DNA from: Sphingomonas sp. CCH21-G11
Lineage (GTDB): Bacteria; Pseudomonadota; Alphaproteobacteria; Sphingomonadales; Sphingomonadaceae
DNA: 64,000 nucleotides
Direction: 5' to 3'
Assembly: GCF_001555965.1 (NCBI RefSeq)
Contig: NZ_LSHX01000029.1
Span: 1 to 64,000, forward strand
Position 1 is the stretch's first letter. Every line of letters starts with the position of its first letter. Below, piece after piece: positions 34,088 to 42,924 of this stretch. The notes beneath the pieces were generated by a model. It saw nothing but the letters and a program-made list of their open reading frames with translations, was not told where the DNA came from and did no database searches. Both the position numbers and the translations under genes were made by a program.

Positions 34088-35788
34088 TCAGGCGGCAATC
34101 GGACCGATGCCCGCGCGTGCGCCTTCGCGGGCGCGGTCGCGCCCCGCCGCCTTGGCGTCGAACAGCGCGCGATCGGCCGAACGGTACAGTCGCTTCCAGT
34201 CGGTTTCGTCGCGCAGCGGGCCGTGGCTGGTGCCGATGCTGGCGGTGACCCGCAGGTCGAACGGCATGCGCGCCGCCCGGATTTCCGACAGGATATCGCC
34301 GGTCGTGGGGGCAGCGGCCTGATCGACCAGGATGCCGAACTCCTCGCCGCCCAGCCGGACGATCAGGCCGTTTTCGGGGGTCACCTTGCGCAGCGTACGT
34401 GCCAGCACGCGCAGCACCTCGTCGCCGCCGTCATGCCCGAGCGTTTCGTTGACGCGCTTGAAATGGTCGATGTCGATCAGGATCAGCTGCGCGGCGTCGG
34501 CACGCCCGATCGCCTTGGCCAGGAAGGCGCGACGGTTGAGCAGCCCGGTCAGCGGATCGATGTCGGCCAGCCGCCGCGCGAGCGTCTCCTGTTCGCGTGC
34601 CACGTCGCGTTCGAGGGTCAGCAGCCGGATGCGATACGCGATCGCGACGCTCGACAGCAGCGCCTCGACCGCCATCGCGATGATCGTCGAATTGTCGACC
34701 CAGAAATTCCAGGGGAGGAGATTCAGCGACGAGGCGATCCGCGTGAACGCGCTGATCAGCGGTGCCAGCCAGGCGGTGGCGTAGAGGAACACATATTGGC
34801 TGCGCCGATACCAGGCGACGATCAGGATCGTCGGGATCAGCAGCGCGACCGGCGTGAAGCTGACCGTGTAGACCAGGTCCGCGACAGGCAGCAATTGTTC
34901 GGCGAACAGCGCGAAGAACGCCGCCGCCAGCACAAGCTGCGCGGCGACGATCAACGTCACCCGGCCCAGCCAGCCGCCAAAGACGTTTTGCTCGAAATAG
35001 GCGCGCATGAACATCAGCCCCGCGCCGGCCGACCAGCTGAGCAGCAGGTAGTTGAGCTTCAGCCGCGTGTTGTTCGCGATGTCGGGCCATGCCCAGGCGA
35101 GCAGGCCGGACGCGGTGAATGCGTAGAGCAGCAGCCCGCCGACCATCGCGCAATAGATCAGCTGGAAACCGTGGCGCAGTGCCCACCACATGCTCAGATT
35201 ATAGATGAGCAGGGCCGCTGCCAGGCCCATGAAGCTGAAATAAACGCCCGCCATGGTCAGGTTGTCGACCACGCTCTCGCGCGCGGTGATGACATGCGCG
35301 CCGAGCAGGACGCCGCGCCGGTTGGCGGACTGCTCGACGCGCCACGCCAGCCGGCTGATCGCGACGTCGCGCGGCGGCAGGGCGAATTCGATCACCGCGC
35401 CGAGCTGAAGGTTGCGCGAGATGTTGTGCTGGTCCAGCCGCTCGCGACGCACCACGCCGTCGGCATAGACGATGTGCAGCGTCACGGCCTCCTGCCACAG
35501 GCTCGCGATCCGGACCGCACGGGGCGTATGATCGTTGGAATGGATGTGGAGGGGGCGGGAAACGGCCCAGAAGTCGCCCTGGCCATATCGCGTCTGCGCA
35601 CCCGTGCAGCCGAGTGACTCTGCCTCGGCCAGGACGCGCGCGAGCGACAGGCCGGCCGGGTCGGGACGCACACAGATCGCGACCCGTTCGTCGCTGTGGG
35701 TCGCTTGTGCCGGGGTCACCGCAAGCGTCGCGGCGACGAGCAACGCCAGCGCGCATGCCAGCAGCCAGCGATGGAGATGGCGGACCAT
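34088..35788 (-). CDS. Membrane diguanylate cyclase with 7TMR-DISM-like sensor
   Basis: 566 residues from ATG 35788. A signal peptide (about 1-30) and a periplasmic beta-rich domain (to about 180) resemble the 7TMR-DISM extracellular domain, followed by seven or so membrane helices (about 180-385). The C-terminal GGDEF domain (about 405-560) starts DIDPLTGLLNRRAFL and has an intact GGEEF active site (RLGGEEFGILV). It should make cyclic di-GMP in response to an external ligand, which could influence the motility genes nearby on the chromosome, though that is inference. Confidence 0.88.
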   Translation of the reverse strand: MVRHLHRWLLACALALLVAATLAVTPAQATHSDERVAICVRPDPAGLSLARVLAEAESLGCTGAQTRYGQGDFWAVSRPLHIHSNDHTPRAVRIASLWQEAVTLHIVYADGVVRRERLDQHNISRNLQLGAVIEFALPPRDVAISRLAWRVEQSANRRGVLLGAHVITARESVVDNLTMAGVYFSFMGLAAALLIYNLSMWWALRHGFQLIYCAMVGGLLLYAFTASGLLAWAWPDIANNTRLKLNYLLLSWSAGAGLMFMRAYFEQNVFGGWLGRVTLIVAAQLVLAAAFFALFAEQLLPVADLVYTVSFTPVALLIPTILIVAWYRRSQYVFLYATAWLAPLISAFTRIASSLNLLPWNFWVDNSTIIAMAVEALLSSVAIAYRIRLLTLERDVAREQETLARRLADIDPLTGLLNRRAFLAKAIGRADAAQLILIDIDHFKRVNETLGHDGGDEVLRVLARTLRKVTPENGLIVRLGGEEFGILVDQAAAPTTGDILSEIRAARMPFDLRVTASIGTSHGPLRDETDWKRLYRSADRALFDAKAAGRDRAREGARAGIGPIAA

Positions 35789-35938
35789 GCCCGTGGCATA
35801 GCGGCACGGTTGCGAAAGGAAGGTAAACGCCTGAAACAGAACACCCGAAACGGTGCGTTGCGCCACGGCCGTCGTGGCCCGCCGTGGCGGCGTTTGGCGG
35901 TGCGTCCGGCCCGGTCCCGGCCGGACGCCGTCTGAGCG

Positions 35939-38263
35939 TTACTTCACCCCGACCTTCTCGGCCTTGCCGCCCTTGCGGCGCGGCTTCTTCGGGGGGGCAG
36001 GCACGATCTCGAACATCAGCTCATTGTCCTTGAGCTTCACGTTGACTTCGCCGCCATGAACCAGCTTGCCGAACAGCAGCTCTTCGGCGAGCGGCTGCTT
36101 GACCTTTTCCTGGATCAGTCGGCCCATCGGGCGGGCGCCGTACAGCTTGTCATAGCCGCGCGCGGTCAGCCACGACTTGGCTTCCTCATCAAGGCGGATA
36201 TGAACGCCGCGATCGGCCAGCTGCAGCTCGAGCTGGAGGATGAACTTCTCCACCACCCGCGCCACGACTTCGGGCGGCAGATAGCCGAACGGCACGATCG
36301 CATCGAGGCGGTTGCGGAATTCGGGGGTGAAGAGCTTCTTCACCGCCTCTTCCTGCACATCCTCGCGCGCGATCTCGCCGAAGCCGATCGATTCGCGCGC
36401 CATGTCCGACGCGCCGGCATTGGTGGTCATGATCAGGATTGTGTTCCTGAAATCGACCGTCTTGCCGTGGTGGTCGGTCAGCTTGCCGTTGTCCATGACC
36501 TGCAACAGGATATTGAACAGGTCGGGATGCGCCTTCTCGATCTCGTCGAGCAACAACACCGAATGCGGATTCTGGTCGACCGCATCGGTCAGCAAGCCAC
36601 CCTGGTCATAGCCGACATAGCCCGGCGGCGCGCCGATCAGCCGGCTGACCGAATGCCGCTCCATATACTCGCTCATGTCGAAACGCTGGAGCGGAATGCC
36701 CAGGATTTCGGCGAGCTGGCGCGCGACTTCGGTCTTGCCGACCCCGGTGGGCCCGCTGAACAGGTAATTGCCGATCGGCTTGTCGGGATCGCGCAGCCCC
36801 GCACGGCTCAGCTTGATCGCGCTGGACAGCACCTCGATCGCCTTGTCCTGGCCGAACACGACGCGCTTCAGGTCGGTCTGCAGGTTGGCCAGCACCTTGG
36901 TGTCGTCGGTCGACACCGTCTTGGGCGGGATGCGCGCCATCGTCGCGATGACCTGCTCGATCTCCTTGGGGGTGATCGTCTTCTTGCGCTTGTTGGGCGG
37001 CACCAGCATCTGCATCGCGCCGACCTCGTCGATCACGTCGATCGCCTTGTCGGGCAGCTTGCGGTCGTTGATATAGCGCGCCGACAATTCCACCGCCGAC
37101 TTGATCGCGTCGGGGGTGTATTTGACGCTGTGATGCCCCTCGAACGCGGTGCGCAGCCCGGTCAGGATCTTGATCGTGTCCTCGACCGACGGTTCGTTTA
37201 CATCGATCTTCTGGAACCGGCGCAGCAGCGCGCGATCCTTTTCGAAGTGATTGCGGAACTCCTTGTAGGTCGTGGAGCCGATGCAGCGGATCGTGCCGCC
37301 CGACAAAGCGGGCTTGAGCAGGTTCGACGCATCCATCGCCCCGCCGCTGGTCGCGCCCGCGCCGATGACGGTGTGGATCTCATCGATGAACAGGATCGCG
37401 TGCGGCAGCTTTTCCAGCTCCGACACCACCTGCTTCAGCCGCTCCTCGAAATCGCCGCGATAGCGCGTGCCCGCGAGCAGCGCGCCCATGTCGAGCGAAT
37501 AGATGACGGCCGGCAGCAGCACTTCGGGCACGTCGCCCTCGATGATCTTGCGCGCCAGCCCTTCGGCGATCGCGGTCTTGCCGACGCCGGGATCGCCGAC
37601 ATAGAGCGGGTTGTTCTTGCTGCGGCGGCACAGGATCTGGACGGTGCGGTCCACCTCCGGCCCGCGACCGATCAGCGGGTCGACCTTGCCGTTCTTCGCC
37701 TTCTCGTTCAGGTCGACGCAGAACTGCTTGAGCGCGCTCTCGTTCTTGCCGCCCTTGGCGTCCTGTTTCTGAGGCTTTTCCTCTTCGGCCGCGCCCTTGA
37801 CCTCGCGGCTTTCGGACGGGGTCCCGCCCTTGCCGACGCCGTGGCTGATATAGCTCACCGCATCCAGCCGGCTCATGTCCTGCTGCTGCAGGAAGTAGAC
37901 CGCATAGCTCTCGCGCTCGCTGAACAGCGCGACGAGCACGTTGCCGCCGGTCACCTCGTCGCGGCCGGACGACTGGACGTGCAGGATGGCGCGCTGGACG
38001 ACACGCTGAAAGCCGCTGGTCGGCGACGGGTCGGTCGCGTTCTCGACCTTCAGCGCCTCAAGCTCGGTGTCGAGGTAGCGCGCGACCACGGTCTTGAGCT
38101 CGGACAGGTCAACCCCGCACGCGCTCATCACCTTCGACGCGTGCTCGTCGTCGATCAGCGCGAGCAGCAGGTGTTCCAGCGTCGCATATTCGTGCCGCCG
38201 CGACGACGCGGCCTCGAGCGCGCGATGGAGGGTGGTTTCAAGCGCGGATGCAAAGGAAGGCAT
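35939..38263 (-). CDS. clpA: ATP-dependent Clp protease ATP-binding subunit ClpA
   Basis: 774 residues. The N-domain (about 1-145) holds the adaptor-binding repeats, then two AAA+ modules: Walker A GDPGVGKT and later SGPTGVGKTEVAR. An IGF tripeptide (ESIGFGE) is in the position of the ClpP-binding loop. ClpA unfolds substrates for ClpP. The adaptor gene clpS, normally next to clpA in alphaproteobacteria, is not in the 131-bp upstream gap; a DUF1192 gene lies there instead. Confidence 0.96.
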   Translation of the reverse strand: MPSFASALETTLHRALEAASSRRHEYATLEHLLLALIDDEHASKVMSACGVDLSELKTVVARYLDTELEALKVENATDPSPTSGFQRVVQRAILHVQSSGRDEVTGGNVLVALFSERESYAVYFLQQQDMSRLDAVSYISHGVGKGGTPSESREVKGAAEEEKPQKQDAKGGKNESALKQFCVDLNEKAKNGKVDPLIGRGPEVDRTVQILCRRSKNNPLYVGDPGVGKTAIAEGLARKIIEGDVPEVLLPAVIYSLDMGALLAGTRYRGDFEERLKQVVSELEKLPHAILFIDEIHTVIGAGATSGGAMDASNLLKPALSGGTIRCIGSTTYKEFRNHFEKDRALLRRFQKIDVNEPSVEDTIKILTGLRTAFEGHHSVKYTPDAIKSAVELSARYINDRKLPDKAIDVIDEVGAMQMLVPPNKRKKTITPKEIEQVIATMARIPPKTVSTDDTKVLANLQTDLKRVVFGQDKAIEVLSSAIKLSRAGLRDPDKPIGNYLFSGPTGVGKTEVARQLAEILGIPLQRFDMSEYMERHSVSRLIGAPPGYVGYDQGGLLTDAVDQNPHSVLLLDEIEKAHPDLFNILLQVMDNGKLTDHHGKTVDFRNTILIMTTNAGASDMARESIGFGEIAREDVQEEAVKKLFTPEFRNRLDAIVPFGYLPPEVVARVVEKFILQLELQLADRGVHIRLDEEAKSWLTARGYDKLYGARPMGRLIQEKVKQPLAEELLFGKLVHGGEVNVKLKDNELMFEIVPAPPKKPRRKGGKAEKVGVK

Positions 38264-38394
38264 TTACGTCATACTCCAGTCGGATCGCGGCTTGGGCGCG
38301 ATCCTTGATGGCAATGTCGGAAGCGTTCTGCCCCGCATCAAGCACTTGCACGCGGCGATTGCCGCACTAACCGTCCACCCGTTCGCCAGGCGCG

Positions 38395-38592
38395 TCATCG
38401 CTTGAACAGCGCGTCGGCGCTGGCGCGGTGTTGCGACGCGAACGCCATCCGCGCCCGGACGCGGGCGATCTCGCCCTCGAGCAGCGCGATGCGCGCCGCA
38501 AGCTCTTCGACCGAAAAGGGGTCGAGGTCCTGCCGGATCAGGGCCGTCAGCGGGTCACCCGGACTCCGCCCGAGAATCTCTTCGGCGTCCAT
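38395..38592 (-). CDS. DUF1192 family small protein
   Basis: 65 residues from ATG 38592. The acidic start (MDAEEILGRSPGDPLTALIR) and the heptad region VEELAARIALLEGEIARVRA match DUF1192 proteins, small alphaproteobacterial proteins of unknown role. It is divergent from the quinone oxidoreductase gene across 88 bp and lies 131 bp upstream of clpA on the same strand. Confidence 0.85.
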   Translation of the reverse strand: MDAEEILGRSPGDPLTALIRQDLDPFSVEELAARIALLEGEIARVRARMAFASQHRASADALFKR

Positions 38593-38680
38593 CGGCACAG
38601 CGTTGACCGGGGGACGGGTGAAGTCAATAAGGCACCGGGCCCATATGGTGACGGGCCTCGACGGGGGATGCGGCGAAGCG

Positions 38681-39688
38681 ATGGACCTGCCCGAAACGAT
38701 GCGCGCGATAGATCCGGCCGAACGCGGGGGACCGGAAGTGCTTCGGATCGTCGAGCGCCCGGTGCCCGCGCCCGGCGCGGGCGAGGTGCTGATCCGCGTC
38801 GCGGCCGCCGGGGTCAATCGCCCCGACGTGCTCCAGCGCATCGGCCTCTACCCGATGCCGCCGGGCGCGCCCAGCATCCCGGGGCTCGAAGTCGCCGGCA
38901 CCGTCGTCGCCGCGGGGCCGGGCGCAGCCGCCTCGCTGGTCGGGACACGCGTCTGCGCGCTGATCTCGGGCGGTGGCTATGCCGAATATGCGGTCGCGGT
39001 CGCCGCGCACTGCCTGCCACTGCCCGCCGGGCTGAGCGATGTCGAGGGCGCGGCGATGCCCGAGACGCTGTTCACCGTGTGGACCAACCTGTTCGAGCGG
39101 GCCTATGCGGCCGAGGGCGATACGGTGCTCGTCCATGGCGGCACCTCGGGCATCGGCACCATGGCGATCAGCCTGGCGAAGCTGTTCGGGCTGACCATCA
39201 TCGTCACCGCCGGTTCGGACGAAAAGGTCGCCGCCTGCCTCGCCCACGGCGCCGATCATGCGATCAACTACCGGACCGAGGATTTCGTCGCGCGGGTTCA
39301 GGCGATCACCGAAGGCCAGGGGTGCCAGGTGGTGATCGACATGGTCGGTGGCGATTATGTCGCCCGCAACCTGAAATGCCTGGCCGAAGACGGCCGCCAC
39401 GTCTCGATCGCGGTGCAGGGCGGCGCGAGCGCCGAAATCCCGCTGTTCGAAGTGATGCGCCGCCGCCTCACGCTCACCGGATCGACGCTGCGCCCGCGCA
39501 GCGCCGCGTTCAAGGCGCTGGTCGCCGACGAACTCGGCCGCACGGTGTGGCCGTTCGTCGCCGCCGGCCGCCTGCGCCCGGTCATCGACGGCACCTTCCC
39601 GCTTGCCCGGGCGGCCGACGCTCATGCGCGGATGGAGGCGGGCAGCCATTTCGGCAAGATCGTGCTGACGATGGGCGAGATCGCCTGA
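38681..39688 (+). CDS. NAD(P)H:quinone oxidoreductase (zinc-free MDR family, PIG3-like)
   Basis: 335 residues from ATG 38681; an in-frame ATG at 38645 is possible. The medium-chain dehydrogenase fold shows the GroES-like part (AAAGVNRPDVLQRIGLYP) and the Rossmann motif VHGGTSGIGTMAISLAKLFG. No zinc ligands are visible, as expected for the quinone reductase branch. The C-terminal strand reads STLRPRSAAFKALVADELGR; part of its DNA recurs at 41241-41288. It is followed by the low-GC Coq4-like gene in convergent orientation. Confidence 0.9.
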   Translation: MDLPETMRAIDPAERGGPEVLRIVERPVPAPGAGEVLIRVAAAGVNRPDVLQRIGLYPMPPGAPSIPGLEVAGTVVAAGPGAAASLVGTRVCALISGGGYAEYAVAVAAHCLPLPAGLSDVEGAAMPETLFTVWTNLFERAYAAEGDTVLVHGGTSGIGTMAISLAKLFGLTIIVTAGSDEKVAACLAHGADHAINYRTEDFVARVQAITEGQGCQVVIDMVGGDYVARNLKCLAEDGRHVSIAVQGGASAEIPLFEVMRRRLTLTGSTLRPRSAAFKALVADELGRTVWPFVAAGRLRPVIDGTFPLARAADAHARMEAGSHFGKIVLTMGEIA

Positions 39689-39720
39689 ATCGCGCGCATG
39701 GCTTCGTCAGGTCGCGCGAT
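39689..39720. terminator. Possible hairpin between convergent genes
   Basis: ATCGCGCG (39689-39696) and CGCGCGAT (39713-39720) are perfect inverted repeats with a 16-nt loop, just after the oxidoreductase stop and before the Coq4-like stop. There is no U-run, so termination is only suggested by position. Confidence 0.35.
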
Positions 39721-39741
39721 ATCTTCGATGCCGCCGCCGCA

Positions 39742-40833
39742 CTATCGCGTCGACATCGCCACCGGCGCGCCGTCTGGCACCAGATCCGCCTTCAGATAAT
39801 GCGAACCGTCCCGGAAACGCTTACGTCGAGGGATGTTGAGAAACGCACGGACTTCGTTCAGGTCGTTAGCCAGATAGCGGTCCCATTCGAAACAGATCAG
39901 TGGCCTGCTTCGCAAGCCTCGTTCAAAGCTCTCCAGCACCATGTCCCGTGCCTCTCTTTCCTCCAGCCCCGCGTCCAGCGGCAGGGGCGGCAGCAGCCTG
40001 TGAAGGTCGTTCAGGAAATCATCGACACAGACATCCGCCTCGAGTTGGCCGAGCTTCATCGACGCATAGGTGAATTTTTCGCAATCCCCGATGAAACGCG
40101 GAAATTCGAAGTGCTCGATTCTGCTGAAGTCCTGCGTATCTCGCCATATCGGATACGCCTGTGTCAGCCAGGCCGCACAGTGGTCATAGCCATTATTGGC
40201 CCAATCCGCGACGGTCGGAATGACTTCTTTGAGCCGAACCTGCCCCATCATGAAGGCGTAGATGCAAATTTCCTCGATCAACACCAGCATGTCGTGGCCG
40301 AAACGCCGGGGATCATTATAAACTAGGTACCCACCTTCCCATCCGTAATGGTAGAATTCACCGACCAGGTGATAAAAGTCGTGAGTCTGCCTCATCAATC
40401 TTATCAGCCATTTCATATCTGAATCTGGCGACAATGGGTTTTTGTCGAATTCATAAAACTTGGCATCGTTCATGTACTGAAGATAAGCACCACCCATTGA
40501 AGAATCTGTAAGATCAGCTAAATCTTGCGGAGACAAGTACGGCAAACAGTATTTTACACGACAAAGTTGCTCAACCGTTGAAAGCTCCAGCTCTCGTTGC
40601 TCAAGGCGAATTCGACGCACCCAATGATATCTGTTGATATCAATCGATGACCACTTTCTTGCTACAAAGTTTGATGGACATGATTTATTCCGTTCTATTT
40701 TGTCTTTTAGTAATTTATACCATGAATTTAGCTTATCATCGGGAACGAGTAGGAATGTCGAGTCATCGGTATTAAAGTAATTTTTCCCGACATAATCATC
40801 GGCTTCCAAAATATACTTATGTATATTTTCCAT
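39742..40833 (-). CDS. Divergent Coq4-family protein in low-GC DNA
   Basis: 363 residues from ATG 40833 (AAGGTGGG upstream); an in-frame GTG at 40884 is an alternative. The Coq4 pattern is visible: SSMGGAYLQYMNDAKF, then the metal-like motif HDFYH (H151, D152, H155) with a glutamate at 166, one residue closer than the usual HDxxHx11E, and a C-terminal SRPLICFEWDRYLANDLNEV matching the Coq4 tail. Coq4 organises ubiquinone biosynthesis. Here an N-terminal extension of about 100 residues and an inserted segment make it longer than typical Coq4 (about 220-270). Base composition is far below the neighbours (15 of 60 G+C at 40681-40740), rising toward the 3' end (33 of 60 at 39781-39840), suggesting recent transfer. 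Confidence 0.8.
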   Translation of the reverse strand: MENIHKYILEADDYVGKNYFNTDDSTFLLVPDDKLNSWYKLLKDKIERNKSCPSNFVARKWSSIDINRYHWVRRIRLEQRELELSTVEQLCRVKYCLPYLSPQDLADLTDSSMGGAYLQYMNDAKFYEFDKNPLSPDSDMKWLIRLMRQTHDFYHLVGEFYHYGWEGGYLVYNDPRRFGHDMLVLIEEICIYAFMMGQVRLKEVIPTVADWANNGYDHCAAWLTQAYPIWRDTQDFSRIEHFEFPRFIGDCEKFTYASMKLGQLEADVCVDDFLNDLHRLLPPLPLDAGLEEREARDMVLESFERGLRSRPLICFEWDRYLANDLNEVRAFLNIPRRKRFRDGSHYLKADLVPDGAPVAMSTR

Positions 40834-41323
40834 TTCCGACCCACCTTCCCCAAAAAGGCATGCTTGCTGTTTTGTAAGGCCCACGGATAGATTGTTTCAC
40901 ATTTCAGTAAAGGCGTTAAAAACTCTCTGTTTTGGTTTATACAGATATCATCATGGTTTCAACGCGATGGGCATTGCGTGTTTCAGGAAAATCTGCGGTC
41001 AGTATCTTGTGGGACTTACGGACCCGATTCTGATAATTACGAGCGCAGCGGGCGAGGCGAACGCAAAGGTTCAAGCGCGTTGGCCCGCCGCATCGACCAC
41101 ACCGGTACCGGCACGCCGCTGAACGGCTTGAAAAATTGATGTCGTCAAATCCAATTCTGTTAGGCGACAAGCACCAATCCGCCTAATGTCGGCCAAACTG
41201 GAGATCGATCGTGTTTCGGGTTCTGGGCGCATCGCCCGTATCGACGCTGCGGCCGCGCAGCGCAGCGTCAGAGGCGCTTGTCGGCGGCCGCCAATTTGGC
41301 GGAGTCGCGCGGGTGGCCGCCGA
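40834..41323. other. AT-rich to normal intergenic region with a gene fragment
   Basis: 490 bp without a supportable complete gene. The first 180 bp are AT-rich like the Coq4-like gene and should hold its promoter. At 41241-41288 there is a stretch about 80% identical to part of the oxidoreductase gene. Two small open frames (40892-41122 + and 40937-41170 -) have no ribosome site or family features. Confidence 0.7.
41241..41288 (+). pseudogene. Short degenerate copy of quinone oxidoreductase 3' region
   Basis: Positions 41241-41288 match 39482-39529 at about 39 of 48 bases by hand alignment, including an 11-base run TCGACGCTGCG and another CCGCGCAGCGC. In frame it reads STLRPRSAASEALVGG against STLRPRSAAFKALVAD in the intact gene. 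Similarity stops on both sides. It may be a remnant of a paralogue or of a duplication tied to insertion of the Coq4-like gene. Confidence 0.6.
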
Positions 41324-41953
41324 ATGACCTCGCCGCGCCTCGTCCTGCATGAGGACCCGGTGTCGGGCAATTGCTACAAGATCCGGCTGGTCGCCGCGAT
41401 CCTGGGCCTCCCGCTCGAACGTCGCGGCTACGACATTCTGAAGGGCGAGACGCGCACGCCGGCATTCCTTGCGCGGGTCAATCCCGACGGGCGCATCCCG
41501 GTGCTTCAGGTCGGCGATCGCTTCCTGCCCGAAAGCAACGCCGCCTGCCTCTATCTGGCCGATGGCAGCGACCTGGTCCCCCGCGGCCGGTTCGAACGCG
41601 CCGACATGATGCGCTGGCTGTTCTGGGAACAATACAGCCATGAACCCAATATCGCGACGCTGCGCTTCTGGCGCGCCTTTGTCGGCGAGGACCGGCTGAG
41701 CGACGCCCAGCGCGCGATGATCCCGGGCAAGGAGGCCGCCGGACGCGCCGCGCTCGACCTGATGGAGCGCCAGCTGCGGCGCAGTGCGTGCCTGGCGGGC
41801 GACCGGGTGACGCTCGCCGACCTCGTCCTCTATCCCTATACCCATGTCGCCGGCGGCGGCGGGTTCGACCTGGGCCTCTATCCGGCGATCGACGACTGGA
41901 TGGAACGCATCGGCCGGTTGCCGGGTTTTGTCCCCATGGCGGATGCCGTATGA
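41324..41953 (+). CDS. Glutathione S-transferase family protein
   Basis: 209 residues from ATG 41324; an extension to 41186 runs through the fragment above and is rejected. N-terminal thioredoxin-like domain: RLVLHEDPVSGNCYKIRLVA, NPDGRIPVLQVGD and LPESNAACLYLADG (glutathione-binding Glu-Ser). The C-terminal helical domain includes RVTLADLVLYPYTHVA. Substrate unknown. No other gene is close enough to be in the same unit except the LpxH-like gene 83 bp on. Confidence 0.88.
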   Translation: MTSPRLVLHEDPVSGNCYKIRLVAAILGLPLERRGYDILKGETRTPAFLARVNPDGRIPVLQVGDRFLPESNAACLYLADGSDLVPRGRFERADMMRWLFWEQYSHEPNIATLRFWRAFVGEDRLSDAQRAMIPGKEAAGRAALDLMERQLRRSACLAGDRVTLADLVLYPYTHVAGGGGFDLGLYPAIDDWMERIGRLPGFVPMADAV

Positions 41954-42036
41954 CGGTTTGGTGAAGGCGCGACGATTCGATCTGTAACAATTTGGCGGCA
42001 TAGGCCGGTCGAACCAAGGCGTGGGGACCACAGGGA

Positions 42037-42924
42037 ATGGCCACGATCACCAAATTGCCGTTCGACATGGACGTTGCCGACCTCAGCGATTTCACCGACG
42101 CGGCGCCGTCGATCCCGGAAAAGGCGATCACCCAGCGGCGGCAATATCGCACCATCTGGATTTCCGACATCCATCTCGGCACCCGCGGCTGCAACGCGGA
42201 GATGCTGATCGACTTTCTCGACCATGTCGACAGCGAGAAGATGTATCTGGTCGGCGACATTTTCGACGGCTGGCAGCTGAAAAAGAAATTCTACTGGCCG
42301 GCCGCGCACAACGACATCGTCTGGCGCATCCTGAAGCGCGCCAAGCGCGGCACCAAAATCGTCTACATTCCCGGCAACCATGACGAGATGTTCCGCCAGT
42401 TCGCCGGCCTCAATTTCGGTGGCGTGGTGATCCGGCGCCAGGTGATCCACACCACCGCCGACGGCCGCCGCCTGCTGGTGCTGCACGGCGACGAATTCGA
42501 CGCGATCACGCTCAGCCACCGCTGGCTCGCGCATCTCGGCGACTATGCCTATCATGCGATGATGGCGCTCAACCGCTGGGTCAACGCCTATCGCCGGGCG
42601 ATGAAGCTGCCCTATTGGTCGCTCAGCAAATACGCCAAGCACAAGGTCAAGAACGCGGTCGAGTTCATCAGCGATTTCGAGGAAGCAGTCGCCCACGAGG
42701 CGAAGCTGCGCGGCGTCGACGGGGTGATCGCGGGGCATATCCACACCGCCGACATGCGCACGATCGAAGGCGTCGAATATTTCAACGACGGCGACTGGGT
42801 CGAAGGATGCACCGCGCTGGTCGAACATTTCGACGGGCGCATGGAGATCCTGCACTGGGCGGACGAGATCGCGATGCGCGACGGTGTCGTCCCGGTCGGG
42901 GTCGAGACGCGGGTCGCCGCATGA
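42037..42924 (+). CDS. UDP-2,3-diacylglucosamine diphosphatase-like metallophosphoesterase
   Basis: 295 residues. Calcineurin-type phosphoesterase motifs in order: SDIHLG (D44, H46), GDIFDGW, GNHDE, HGDEFD and GHIHTAD. The pattern is that of the LpxH/YbbF-like group, which cleaves UDP-diacylglucosamine in lipid A synthesis, although this longer alphaproteobacterial subgroup may act on a related lipid. Its stop overlaps the next glycosyltransferase start (ATGA), indicating a joint role in glycolipid metabolism. Confidence 0.85.
   Translation: MATITKLPFDMDVADLSDFTDAAPSIPEKAITQRRQYRTIWISDIHLGTRGCNAEMLIDFLDHVDSEKMYLVGDIFDGWQLKKKFYWPAAHNDIVWRILKRAKRGTKIVYIPGNHDEMFRQFAGLNFGGVVIRRQVIHTTADGRRLLVLHGDEFDAITLSHRWLAHLGDYAYHAMMALNRWVNAYRRAMKLPYWSLSKYAKHKVKNAVEFISDFEEAVAHEAKLRGVDGVIAGHIHTADMRTIEGVEYFNDGDWVEGCTALVEHFDGRMEILHWADEIAMRDGVVPVGVETRVAA

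Noticed and set aside
36056..38308. Long open frame (750 codons) on + strand opposite clpA
   Set aside because: It is a high-GC antisense shadow of clpA; the translation is Arg/Gln/His-rich, with no family motif and no ribosome site.
38313..38342. Possible sigma-32 promoter upstream of clpA (CTTG-n18-CCGACAT)
   Set aside because: Only a partial match to the alphaproteobacterial consensus, and no second promoter was found to compare with; not strong enough to call.
40892..41122. Small + open frame in the low-GC region
   Set aside because: No ribosome site, no homology visible, and the region is otherwise a promoter and a gene fragment.
42615..42920. Upstream extension of the glycosyltransferase frame into the phosphatase gene
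   Set aside because: The extension lies inside a gene with clear phosphoesterase motifs; the ATGA at 42921 gives a well-placed start.
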